Positions 1 through 5,817 of a stretch of 5,979 bases of DNA are shown here, piece after piece. The DNA lies in the NCBI GenBank assembly GCA_905233965.1, contig CAJOFG010000167.1:1-5979 (forward strand), in the 5' to 3' direction. The translations under genes and the position numbers were made by a program. The DNA comes from an uncultured Selenomonadaceae bacterium. Its GTDB lineage: Bacteria; Bacillota; Negativicutes; Selenomonadales; Selenomonadaceae. The notes under the pieces are model-generated. The model did no database searches, was not told where the DNA came from, and saw only the letters and a program-made list of their open reading frames with translations. Numbering within the stretch: the first letter of the stretch is position 1; every line of letters starts with the position of its first letter.

Positions 1-687
1 GCATTTTCTTTGGGCAAGGATTTGGCGGCGGCGGGTTTAACCGTCGTGAGCGGCGCGGCAAGAGGTATCGACACGAACGCTCATCGCGGCGCGTTGCAAG
101 CCGGGCGAACCGTCGCCGTTCTCGGTTGCGGAATAAATCACGTTTTCCCTCGCGAAAATAAAAAGTTGCTGGAAGAAATTTCCGAAACCGGTTTGGTCAT
201 GACGGAATTTGAACCGAACATTGCGCCGAACGCAACAACTTTTCCGGCGCGAAACAGAATCATCGCCGGACTTTCGCGCGGCGTTATCGTCGTCGAGGCG
301 GGGAAAAAATCCGGTGCGCTGATAACTTCGACTTATGCCGGCGATTACGGGCGCGACGTTTTCGCGGTGCCGGGAAATATTTATTCCGCAATGAGCGTCG
401 GCTGCAACGAACTTATTCGCGACGGCGCAACTTTGATAACTTCTGCCGAAGATGTTCTCGCCGAATACAATTTCACGACGGAGGAAAAAATTTCCGCGCC
501 GGTGCAGTTGAGCGCGGCGGAGGAAAAAATTTTCAAACTCATTCCCGCCGGCGAATTTGTCACGCTTGACGAAATTTTAATCGCGGAGGACGATATCGAA
601 CCGGATGAAATTTTATCTTTGGTCTTGCAACTTGAAATAAAAAATTGTATCGTTGAAGATGACGGAAAATATTCGCGTATCAGATAA
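1..687 (+). CDS. dprA: DNA-processing protein DprA, 3' part (5' end outside window)
   Basis: DprA (Smf) binds single-stranded DNA entering the cell during natural transformation and loads RecA on it; it acts in the cytoplasm. The reading frame is open from the first base of the window, so the gene starts upstream and the N-terminal SAM-like domain is missing here; 228 residues are visible. The Rossmann-like DprA core is clear: SGAARGID (visible residues 17-24), VLGCGI (about 41-45), FPARNRII (81-88), VVEAGKKSGALIT (about 97-109) and FAVPG (about 121-125). Residues from about 166 to the end fit the C-terminal winged-helix domain found in many DprA proteins. No key motif looks damaged. The stop is 25 bases before the preferred start of the topA-like gene, and the two are probably co-transcribed, as is usual in Bacillota. 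The TTG at position 10 is only an internal codon, not a start. Confidence 0.96.
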   Translation, partial: AFSLGKDLAAAGLTVVSGAARGIDTNAHRGALQAGRTVAVLGCGINHVFPRENKKLLEEISETGLVMTEFEPNIAPNATTFPARNRIIAGLSRGVIVVEAGKKSGALITSTYAGDYGRDVFAVPGNIYSAMSVGCNELIRDGATLITSAEDVLAEYNFTTEEKISAPVQLSAAEEKIFKLIPAGEFVTLDEILIAEDDIEPDEILSLVLQLEIKNCIVEDDGKYSRIR

Positions 688-699
688 AAAATTTGAAAC

Positions 700-706
700 G
701 GAGGAA
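700..706 (+). promoter_or_regulatory. Ribosome binding site of the topA-like gene
   Basis: The sequence GGAGGAA lies 6 bases before GTG at 713. This near-perfect Shine-Dalgarno match decides the start of the topA-like gene: it favours GTG 713 over the in-frame ATG at 659 or TTG at 653, which lie inside dprA and have no comparable site. The family's conserved N-terminal strand also begins a few residues after GTG 713. Confidence 0.85.
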
Positions 707-712
707 AATTCT

Positions 713-2374
713 GTGGCGGAAACAACTCAACTCAAAACTTTGATTTTAACGGAGAGCGCGGGCAAAGCGCGGACGATAAAAAAATTTCTCGGACGGCAAT
801 ATTTAATCATGTCAACGGACGGATTTTTAAAAGACTTGCCGAAAAGCCGACTCGGCATCGACGCGGAGAACGGATACGCGCCGGAATATATCACGGTGCG
901 CGGAAAAAGTCCTTTGCTGAAGGAAATTGAAAAGGCGGCGTTAAATGCGCGCCGGGTTTATTTCGCGACGAATCCGGATGCGCAGGGCGAATTTTTGGCG
1001 GGACAACTTTGCAAAATGTTCGGCGTAAATTCAAAATCGAATTGCCGGATAGATTGTACCGATTTGTCGAAGGACGCTTTCAAACTTGCCTTCGCAAATG
1101 CGCGACCGATTGACAAAAACCTTGCCGAATCTTTCCGCGTCCGGAAAATTATCGACAAATTCGCAAGTCACAAAATCGGCGAATATCTTTCCTGCAAAAT
1201 TTATCGCGGCGTGAAAGTCGGCAGGTTCCGCGCCATGCTTTTGAAAATTATCGCCGGCAGTCAACCGGACGAAGAATTTGATCCGGGAAAAATTTTAACG
1301 CCGGGAGTTTTGCTTGAAATTGCACTGAGAGATTTAAAATTTTCCGCGCCGAAAATCCGGTTCCTCCTCGAACAATTTTACGAAGGCTTGAATTTTGAAA
1401 AAGACGGTTGCGGCGGCTTGATAACTTATCCGCACGGCGAAAAAATTTCTTTGAGCGCGGACAAAAGAACGCCGGACAGTATCAAGCAATATTTGAACGA
1501 GGGACAATTTCAACTTTACGACTTGATTTACAAAAAAATTTCCGGCGGCGACCTTTCGGAAAAATTCAATCTCACCGGCGACTGTACGGAATTTTCTTTG
1601 CCCGTCGTTTTGCAAATTCTCAAGATAAACGGCGAAGAATTTTATCCGGCAGGCATCAGCAGTTTGTTGAAAAGGAATTACGTTAAGCTTGAGGATTCGA
1701 CTTTCAAAATTACCGACTTGGGCAAAAAAGTTTTGAACGCGACGGAAGAATTTTTCGGCGAATTTTTCACGGTCGATTGTTACAACGACATCGCGAAAAA
1801 AATTGATGAAGTTGCCGCCGGGAAAATCGAAGGGCAAAAAGTTATTGAGGATTTTTGCTCCGAGTTCGACAAAGCTTTCAACGCGGCGATGACTTCGCTG
1901 GGCGAGGACGCGACACCGAAAGACGAGCCGCCGGTGATGAGTGACGAGGTTTGCGAAAAATGCGGTCGTCCGATGATGATTCGGCGCGGGCGTTACGGAC
2001 TTTTCCTTTCCTGCTCCGGTTATCCCGAATGTAAAAACGCGAAACCTTATCTGAATTATTTGGAGCAGAAGTGTCCGAAATGCGGCGCACGTTTGGCGAA
2101 ACGGACGGTCAGCCGCGGAAAAATTTTTTACGGTTGCGAAAAATTTCCGACGTGCGATTTTTCGACGTGGGACGAGCCGCAGGACAAGCCGTGCAAAATT
2201 TGCGGCGCGACGATGTTTATTCACCGGTTCAGAGATCGCGCACCGATTTTTTACTGCGGCAACGAAAATTGTTCGTCGCGGGAAAATCACCCGATAAACA
2301 AAATTATTGCCGAGTCGAGAAAACGCAGTGAGACAATGAAAAATCGCAAGAAGAAAAAGGCAGAGTCAAATTGA
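713..2374 (+). CDS. topA: Divergent, probably inactive type IA topoisomerase (TopA-like) with three zinc ribbons
   Basis: TopA normally relaxes negative supercoils by cutting one DNA strand through a tyrosine. This protein has 553 residues, against about 690 in typical Bacillota TopA. Order seen: Toprim domain (about 7-105, with ESAGKARTI at 14-22 and DLPKSRLG at 41-48), a helical part with the relic GRFRAML (170-176), LTPG...FSAPKIRFLLEQFYEGL (about 195-226), GLITY with Tyr239, a shortened C-terminal helical core, then three C4 zinc ribbons (Cys414/417/434/440, 454/457/475/481, 494/497/515/520) and a lysine-rich tail. Catalytic signatures are eroded: the DPDREGE motif is NPDAQGE (87-93), so two of three Toprim acidic residues are amides. 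The MRTDS after the tyrosine is PHGEK, and AHEAIRPT and GIGRPST are not found. Much of the gate domain between GRVQS and LTPS is absent. The frame is intact, so it is probably expressed. I infer a DNA-binding or regulatory role; real strand passage seems unlikely. The end overlaps trmFO by 4 bases. Confidence 0.9.
   Translation: MAETTQLKTLILTESAGKARTIKKFLGRQYLIMSTDGFLKDLPKSRLGIDAENGYAPEYITVRGKSPLLKEIEKAALNARRVYFATNPDAQGEFLAGQLCKMFGVNSKSNCRIDCTDLSKDAFKLAFANARPIDKNLAESFRVRKIIDKFASHKIGEYLSCKIYRGVKVGRFRAMLLKIIAGSQPDEEFDPGKILTPGVLLEIALRDLKFSAPKIRFLLEQFYEGLNFEKDGCGGLITYPHGEKISLSADKRTPDSIKQYLNEGQFQLYDLIYKKISGGDLSEKFNLTGDCTEFSLPVVLQILKINGEEFYPAGISSLLKRNYVKLEDSTFKITDLGKKVLNATEEFFGEFFTVDCYNDIAKKIDEVAAGKIEGQKVIEDFCSEFDKAFNAAMTSLGEDATPKDEPPVMSDEVCEKCGRPMMIRRGRYGLFLSCSGYPECKNAKPYLNYLEQKCPKCGARLAKRTVSRGKIFYGCEKFPTCDFSTWDEPQDKPCKICGATMFIHRFRDRAPIFYCGNENCSSRENHPINKIIAESRKRSETMKNRKKKKAESN
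971..991 (+). other. Altered Toprim metal-binding motif in the TopA-like gene
   Basis: These seven codons read N-P-D-A-Q-G-E. In active type IA topoisomerases the motif is D-P-D-R-E-G-E, where the first and second Asp and the first Glu position magnesium. Here only the middle Asp is kept; the first Asp is Asn and the first Glu is Gln, both loss-of-charge changes. The second Glu of the motif is retained. Confidence 0.85.
1952..2272 (+). other. Three tandem C4 zinc-ribbon units of the TopA-like protein
   Basis: Codons 414-520 of the TopA-like gene encode three units of the form C-x2-C-(16 to 17)-C-(4 to 5)-C. The first contains CSGYPEC, a standard TopA zinc-finger signature. All twelve cysteines are present. 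In TopA this region binds single-stranded DNA and, in some species, RNA polymerase. Its full preservation contrasts with the loss of catalytic motifs upstream. Confidence 0.88.
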
Positions 2375-2933
2375 AAAAAGTTCACATAATCGGAGCCGGA
2401 TTCGCCGGTGCGGAGGCGGCTCATCAAATTTCAAAGCGCGGCGTTGAAGTCGTCCTGCACGAAATGCGCCCGGAAAAATTGACGCCGGCTCACAAAACCG
2501 GAAACTTCGCGGAGCCGGTCTGCAGCAATTCATTCCGGGCGGCGGGGTTGGCAAATGCGGTCGGCGTTTTGAAAGAGGAAATGCGCCGGCTCGATTCGGT
2601 GATAATGTCGGCGGCGGACGAAACGAAAATTCCGGCCGGCGGTGCGCTTGCCGTTGACCGGGAAAAATTCGGCGCGACAGTCACCGAAAAAGTAAAATCT
2701 TCGCCGAACGTAAAATTTGTTCCCGGCGAAGTCGAAAGTCTTGAGGAATTTTTAAACTCCGAAGATATTTTGATAATCGCGAGCGGACCTTTGACGGAGG
2801 GAAAACTTGCCGACGAAATAAAAAAGTTGACGGGCGGCGACGAATTTTATTTTTACGACGCGGCGGCTCCGATTGTTACCTGCGAGTCGGTGAATTTCGA
2901 CAAAGCTTTTTTTTCGTCGCGCTACGGGAAGGG

Positions 2934-2947
2934 CGCGGAGATCGGCT
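2934..2947 (+). other. Site of the +1 frameshift in trmFO
   Basis: Frame 1 matches the family through SRYGKG (ending about 2934), and frame 2 matches from YINCP (2948 onward). Thirteen bases lie between GGC (KG) and TAC (Tyr), where relatives have a whole number of codons. Removing one base, for example the A at 2941, would give GAESAYINCP, a natural family sequence. The T8 run at 2907-2914 is upstream of the in-frame SSRYGKG and so is not the cause. Confidence 0.8.
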
Positions 2948-3664
2948 TACATAAATTGCCCGATGACGGAGGAAGAATATTTAAATTTTCGGCGCGAACT
3001 TGTCAACGCAGATAAAACAAAGTTGCACGAATTTGAGCGGGAAATTTTTTTTGAGGGTTGTCTGCCCGTCGAAGTCATGGCGGCACGAGGCGAAGATACT
3101 TTGCGTTTCGGTCCGATGAAACCGGTCGGACTGCAAGACCCGCGCACCGGAAAAACTCCTTACGCCGTCGTTCAACTTCGGCAAGACAATTCGGCGGCGA
3201 CGTTGTATAATATCGTCGGTTTTCAAACTCATCTGACTTGGCCGGAACAGCGCAGAATCGTTTCAATGATTCCCGGCTTGGAGAATGCGGAAATTGTTCG
3301 GTTCGGCGTTATGCACCGAAACAGTTACATCAATTCGCCGAAAATTTTGTTGCCGACTTACCGGCTGAAATCTTCGCCGAAAATTTTTTTCGCGGGACAG
3401 ATAACCGGCGTTGAAGGTTACCTCGAGTCTGCCGCATCCGGATTGGTTGCCGGGATAAATGCGGCGCGGCTTGCAAAAAATTTCGACGAAATAATTTTTT
3501 CGCCGGCAACTTGTCACGGAGCATTGGCGCATTACATCACGACGGCGGACGAAAACGATTTCCGCCCGATGAACATCACTTTCGGACTGTTGCCGCCGCC
3601 GGAGAAAAAAATTCCGAAACGGGAAAGAAAAAATTTTTTGGCGCAAAGAGCGTTGGAAAAAATC

Positions 3665-3670
3665 GAGGAG
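3665..3670 (+). promoter_or_regulatory. Ribosome binding site of the antitoxin-like gene
   Basis: GAGGAG lies 11 bases before ATG 3682, inside the last codons of trmFO. It supports ATG 3682 as the start rather than an earlier in-frame codon buried in trmFO. Confidence 0.6.
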
Positions 3671-3681
3671 ATGAAAGCGTT

Positions 3682-3930
3682 ATGTTGAACGAGATAACCG
3701 CAACTTACGACGGAAAAAATTTTGTCCCCGATGAAGTTTTGGATTTGCCGCCCGGAAAAAAAGTTACCGTCATTATTTCCGATTACGGCGAACCGAAAAG
3801 ACCGAAACGCACACCGGAAGAAGCGGAAAAATTTCTGAGAAAATTTTCCGGGAGCGGCGGTAAAATGTTCGGGAGCGTTGAAAAAGCCGATGCATATGTG
3901 AGAGAGTTGCGTGCCGATGAAAGATTTTAA
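3682..3930 (+). CDS. Small antitoxin-like protein (DUF104 / AF2212-like, VapB-type)
   Basis: This 82-residue protein begins [16 protein letters not shown] and continues with [12 protein letters not shown]. That short beta-rich pattern (an Ile-Thr-Ala-x-Tyr strand, then F-x-P, L-D-L-P-x-G, V-x-V) is typical of the DUF104/AF2212-like family of antitoxins that pair with PIN-domain toxins. The second half (37-82) is charged and probably helical; in such proteins this part usually wraps around the toxin. It starts 7 bases before the trmFO stop and overlaps the following PIN gene by 14 bases, the arrangement expected when antitoxin and toxin are translated together. Base composition is intermediate, about 47% G+C by my hand count. 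The family assignment is from pattern memory. The toxin neighbour makes it much more likely. Confidence 0.75.
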   Translation: MLNEITATYDGKNFVPDEVLDLPPGKKVTVIISDYGEPKRPKRTPEEAEKFLRKFSGSGGKMFGSVEKADAYVRELRADERF

Positions 3931-4348
3931 AAAAGTTTTTTTGGACACGTCGCCGGTGATTTATTTCATGGACGGCGATTCACCATTCAGAGAGAAAACG
4001 TTAAAAATTTTAGCACCTTTTTTATCGAGCGATATTTGTTTGGTCACGTCAGTCATCACTGAGGCAGAGTATTTGACATATCACTATAAAAGAGGAAATA
4101 ATGATGCCGTGAGAGATTTTTGGGATTTCATAAGCAGTACACCGATTTTGTTGTATCCGATAAGAGCAGATATTTCAGAAAGAGCGGCAAGGATTCGTGC
4201 AGATTATCCGTCTTTCAAATTGCCGGACGCTTTGCAGCTTGCCACTGCTTGCATAAGCGGTTGCGATTTATTTTTGACGAATGACAAACAGCTTAAACAG
4301 TTCAAAGAAATTCCTTGTATGACTATTGAAGAATGGGAGTTGATATAA
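3917..4348 (+). CDS. PIN-domain ribonuclease, VapC-type toxin
   Basis: PIN-domain toxins are magnesium-dependent RNases that cut tRNA, rRNA or mRNA when their antitoxin is lost. The 143-residue length is typical. The acidic active-site set is visible: Asp10 in VFLDTSPVIYF, Glu49 in SVITEAEY, Asp104 in LPDALQLATA, and Asp123 in LFLTNDKQLKQF. ATG 3917 is preferred, with GAGAGAG at 3900-3906 ten bases upstream; GTG 3911 is an alternative that would add two residues. The gene overlaps the antitoxin-like gene by 14 bases and its TAA touches the hslV ATG with no gap. It is clearly more AT-rich than its neighbours (hand count 140 G+C in 360 bases, 3961-4320, about 39%, against about 53% in hslV) and uses AGA arginine codons often, which suggests transfer from elsewhere. 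All four catalytic acids are present, so the toxin is probably active. Confidence 0.88.
   Translation: MKDFKKVFLDTSPVIYFMDGDSPFREKTLKILAPFLSSDICLVTSVITEAEYLTYHYKRGNNDAVRDFWDFISSTPILLYPIRADISERAARIRADYPSFKLPDALQLATACISGCDLFLTNDKQLKQFKEIPCMTIEEWELI
4335..4339 (+). promoter_or_regulatory. Ribosome binding site of hslV inside the toxin gene
   Basis: GGGAG lies 9 bases before the hslV ATG and within the last codons of the PIN gene. With a zero-base junction between the toxin stop and the hslV start, hslV translation is likely coupled to translation of the toxin. Confidence 0.6.
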
Positions 4349-4879
4349 ATGTTTCATGCCACAACGATAGTTGCCGTTAAAAAGGACGGCAAAACCGCGA
4401 TCGCCGGTGACGGTCAAGTTACATTCGGCGAACACACAATCATGAAGTCAACCGCGAAAAAAGTTCGCCGACTTTATCACGACAAAGTTATTGCCGGGTT
4501 CGCCGGCTCCGTCGCGGACGCTTTCACTTTGTTTGAAAAATTCGAGGGCAAACTTGAAGAGTGTCACGGGCATTTGCAAAGGGCGGCGGTTGCTCTTGCG
4601 AAAGAGTGGCGCACCGATAAAATTTTGCGCCGGCTTGAGGCGTTGCTCCTCGTCGCGGACAAAGATACAATTCTGATGCTCTCCGGCAGCGGCGAAGTCA
4701 TCGAGCCGGACGGAGATGTTGCGGCGATAGGTTCGGGCGGTTTTTACGCGCTTGCCGCAGGTCGCGCTCTTGCCGCTCATACAAAAATGTCGGCGGCAGA
4801 AATTGCGAAGGAGTCTTTGTCAATCGCGGCGGACATTTGCATTTTCACAAACCAAAATATTATTGTCGAAGAATTGTAA
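4349..4879 (+). CDS. hslV: HslV (ClpQ), proteolytic subunit of the HslUV protease
   Basis: HslV forms a double ring of six subunits each and degrades proteins unfolded by the ATPase HslU. The 176-residue protein is full length. It begins [10 protein letters not shown]: removal of MFHA would expose the catalytic Thr5 as the N-terminal nucleophile, as in Bacillota and many other HslV proteins. Other landmarks are [10 protein letters not shown] (17-26, with the conserved Asp), the Lys-Lys-Val-Arg-Arg region (37-41), [14 protein letters not shown] (50-63), [24 protein letters not shown] (125-130), ALAAGRAL and the C-terminal EEL. No residue of the active site looks damaged. hslU normally follows hslV directly, but here a terminator and the convergent truB follow instead. 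The gene is preceded without a gap by the PIN toxin gene, where xerC usually sits. Confidence 0.97.
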   Translation: MFHATTIVAVKKDGKTAIAGDGQVTFGEHTIMKSTAKKVRRLYHDKVIAGFAGSVADAFTLFEKFEGKLEECHGHLQRAAVALAKEWRTDKILRRLEALLLVADKDTILMLSGSGEVIEPDGDVAAIGSGGFYALAAGRALAAHTKMSAAEIAKESLSIAADICIFTNQNIIVEEL

Positions 4880-4895
4880 TTTTTTTGCAAAAAAA
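4880..4895. repeat. AT-rich perfect palindrome after hslV
   Basis: TTTTTTTGCAAAAAAA reads the same on both strands. It begins one base after the hslV stop and is followed by more A and T runs up to 4901. It has almost no loop, so it is not a good hairpin; it may bend DNA or simply reflect the base bias of this genome. Confidence 0.5.
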
Positions 4896-4914
4896 ATTTT
4901 TCGTTCGTACACGT

Positions 4915-4954
4915 AAAAAAGACTCCGATGAAAAATTTTCTTCGGAGTCTTTTT
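4915..4954. terminator. Bidirectional rho-independent terminator between hslV and truB
   Basis: GACTCCGA (4921-4928) pairs with TCGGAGTC (4942-4949), an 8-bp perfect stem extended by an A run (4915-4920) against a T run (4950-4954). The inner part (GAAAA against TTTTC) may lengthen the stem. Each strand shows a GC-containing stem followed by a U run, so it can stop transcription of hslV from the left and of truB from the right. The truB stop codon (4954-4956) touches the T run. Confidence 0.9.
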
Positions 4955-5814
4955 CATTGTGTTGCAAATTGTTTGTCCGATTTCAATTCGCCGCCGGAAA
5001 TTTTTCCCGTACCCAAAAATTTTTCGCCGACGTAAACTCTGACGATTGAATCCGGTTTGAAAACGTCGGTCGGCAACCCGCTCAGAAAAGCTTTTTGCCT
5101 GTGTTCCGACAAATCGAATTTTTCCAAATGCGTCAGACAAAATTCAACCGGCTTTAAAAATTCTTCGCCGCGATTTTTCAATTCGTCCGGCGTTGCGGAA
5201 TTTTCGATTTTAAATTCTCCGACGCGGACACGTTGCAAATTTTTTATCGTCGCCGGAAGTTTCAAACTTGCTCCGAAATCTTCTGCCAAAGTTCTGATGT
5301 AAGTTCCTTTCGAGCAATCGACTTCGACGGTCACGAAATTTTTTTCGACGGATAAAATTTCAAACCGGTTTATCGTGACGATTCGTTTCGGAAGTTCAAA
5401 GTCGATATTTTTTCGCGCCAACTCGTAAGCCTTTCGCCCGTTCAATTTTATCGCGGAAAATTTCGGCGGGGTCTGTTCGATTTGCCCCGAAAAATTTTTT
5501 GCCGCCCGTTTCAACTCGTCAAGTCCCGGCATGAAAAAATTTTCTTCGCGCCGCAAAATTTCTCCGGTAATGTCGCCGGTTGTCGTCGCAACTCCAAATA
5601 AAATTTCCGCCCGGTAAGTTTTGTCCCGGTCGGAAAGATATTCCAAAAATTTCGTCGCCCGTCCGACGGCAACAGGCAAAACTCCCGTCGCCGCCGGGTC
5701 AAGCGTGCCGGCGTGTCCGACTTTGCGCGTGTCAAAAATTTTTCGTACTATGTTTACCGCGTCGTGGCTCGTCATGTTCGCCGGCTTATTCAAATTTATA
5801 AAACCGTCGCTCAT
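4954..5814 (-). CDS. truB: tRNA pseudouridine(55) synthase TruB
   Basis: TruB converts uridine 55 in the T-loop of tRNAs to pseudouridine. The 286-residue protein is complete. It carries the catalytic signature GHAGTLDPAATGVLPV with Asp39, KTYRAE with Tyr67 (stacks on the substrate base), FSAIKLNGRKAYELAR (119-134), and CSKGTYIRTLAEDFG (167-181) with conserved Arg174. The last 50 or so residues form a small C-terminal domain of the PUA-like type common in Bacillota TruB. It starts at ATG 5814, 3 bases after the stop of the NrnA-like gene, with only a weak ribosome site, so translation is probably coupled. ribF, which often follows truB, does not appear; the terminator follows at once. TruB and TrmFO modify adjacent T-loop positions (55 and 54), an interesting meeting of two unrelated operons. 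Confidence 0.97.
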   Translation of the reverse strand: MSDGFINLNKPANMTSHDAVNIVRKIFDTRKVGHAGTLDPAATGVLPVAVGRATKFLEYLSDRDKTYRAEILFGVATTTGDITGEILRREENFFMPGLDELKRAAKNFSGQIEQTPPKFSAIKLNGRKAYELARKNIDFELPKRIVTINRFEILSVEKNFVTVEVDCSKGTYIRTLAEDFGASLKLPATIKNLQRVRVGEFKIENSATPDELKNRGEEFLKPVEFCLTHLEKFDLSEHRQKAFLSGLPTDVFKPDSIVRVYVGEKFLGTGKISGGELKSDKQFATQ

Positions 5815-5817
5815 CGT

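Larger units (their letters stand above)
2371..3688 (+). pseudogene. trmFO: trmFO, tRNA (uracil-54-C5) methyltransferase, folate/FAD-dependent, split by a +1 frameshift
   Basis: TrmFO makes ribothymidine at tRNA position 54 using methylenetetrahydrofolate and FAD. Both halves are well conserved: GAGFAGAEAA FAD-binding motif (residues 8-17), CSNS with catalytic Cys51 (codon 2521-2523), GGALAVDR, then in the second frame YINCPMT with the second catalytic Cys (codon 2957-2959), [17 protein letters not shown], and FGLLPP near the end. The first frame runs 2371-3015; the conserved sequence continues in the next frame from about 2948 to 3688. Together they give about 438 residues, the normal size of this family (435 in Bacillus subtilis). 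No other damage is visible, so the shift is either recent or a single-base sequence error. The start is TTG 2371, overlapping the topA-like stop by 4 bases (TTGA), with a modest AAGG upstream. If the shift is real, the product would be a truncated 214-residue protein lacking one catalytic cysteine. Confidence 0.9.

Noticed and set aside
653..712. Earlier in-frame starts (TTG 653, ATG 659) for the topA-like gene
   Set aside because: They lie inside dprA and have no good ribosome site, and the extra 18 to 20 residues do not resemble TopA. GTG 713 has GGAGGAA at the right distance.
1334..2290. Long open frame on the minus strand across the topA-like gene (318 codons)
   Set aside because: It is rich in Arg, Phe and Asn with no domain pattern, as expected from the complement of codon-biased sequence. 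The plus-strand frame encodes clear TopA motifs and zinc ribbons.
2907..2914. The T8 run as the source of the trmFO frameshift by homopolymer miscount
   Set aside because: The residues after the run, SSRYGKG, are still in the first frame and match the family, so the shift lies downstream of the run.
2900..2960. Programmed ribosomal frameshift in trmFO
   Set aside because: No slippery heptamer, rare-codon or stop context, or pseudoknot is evident at the joint, and TrmFO is not known to use recoding.
2963..3688. The second trmFO frame as a separate gene starting at ATG 2963
   Set aside because: There is no ribosome site upstream, and the conserved sequence begins before this ATG (YINCP from 2948). 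It is the second half of a split trmFO.
4820..5140. Minus-strand open frame (106 codons) spanning the end of hslV, the terminator and truB
   Set aside because: It overlaps truB in another frame and runs through the hairpin. Its sequence shows no family pattern.
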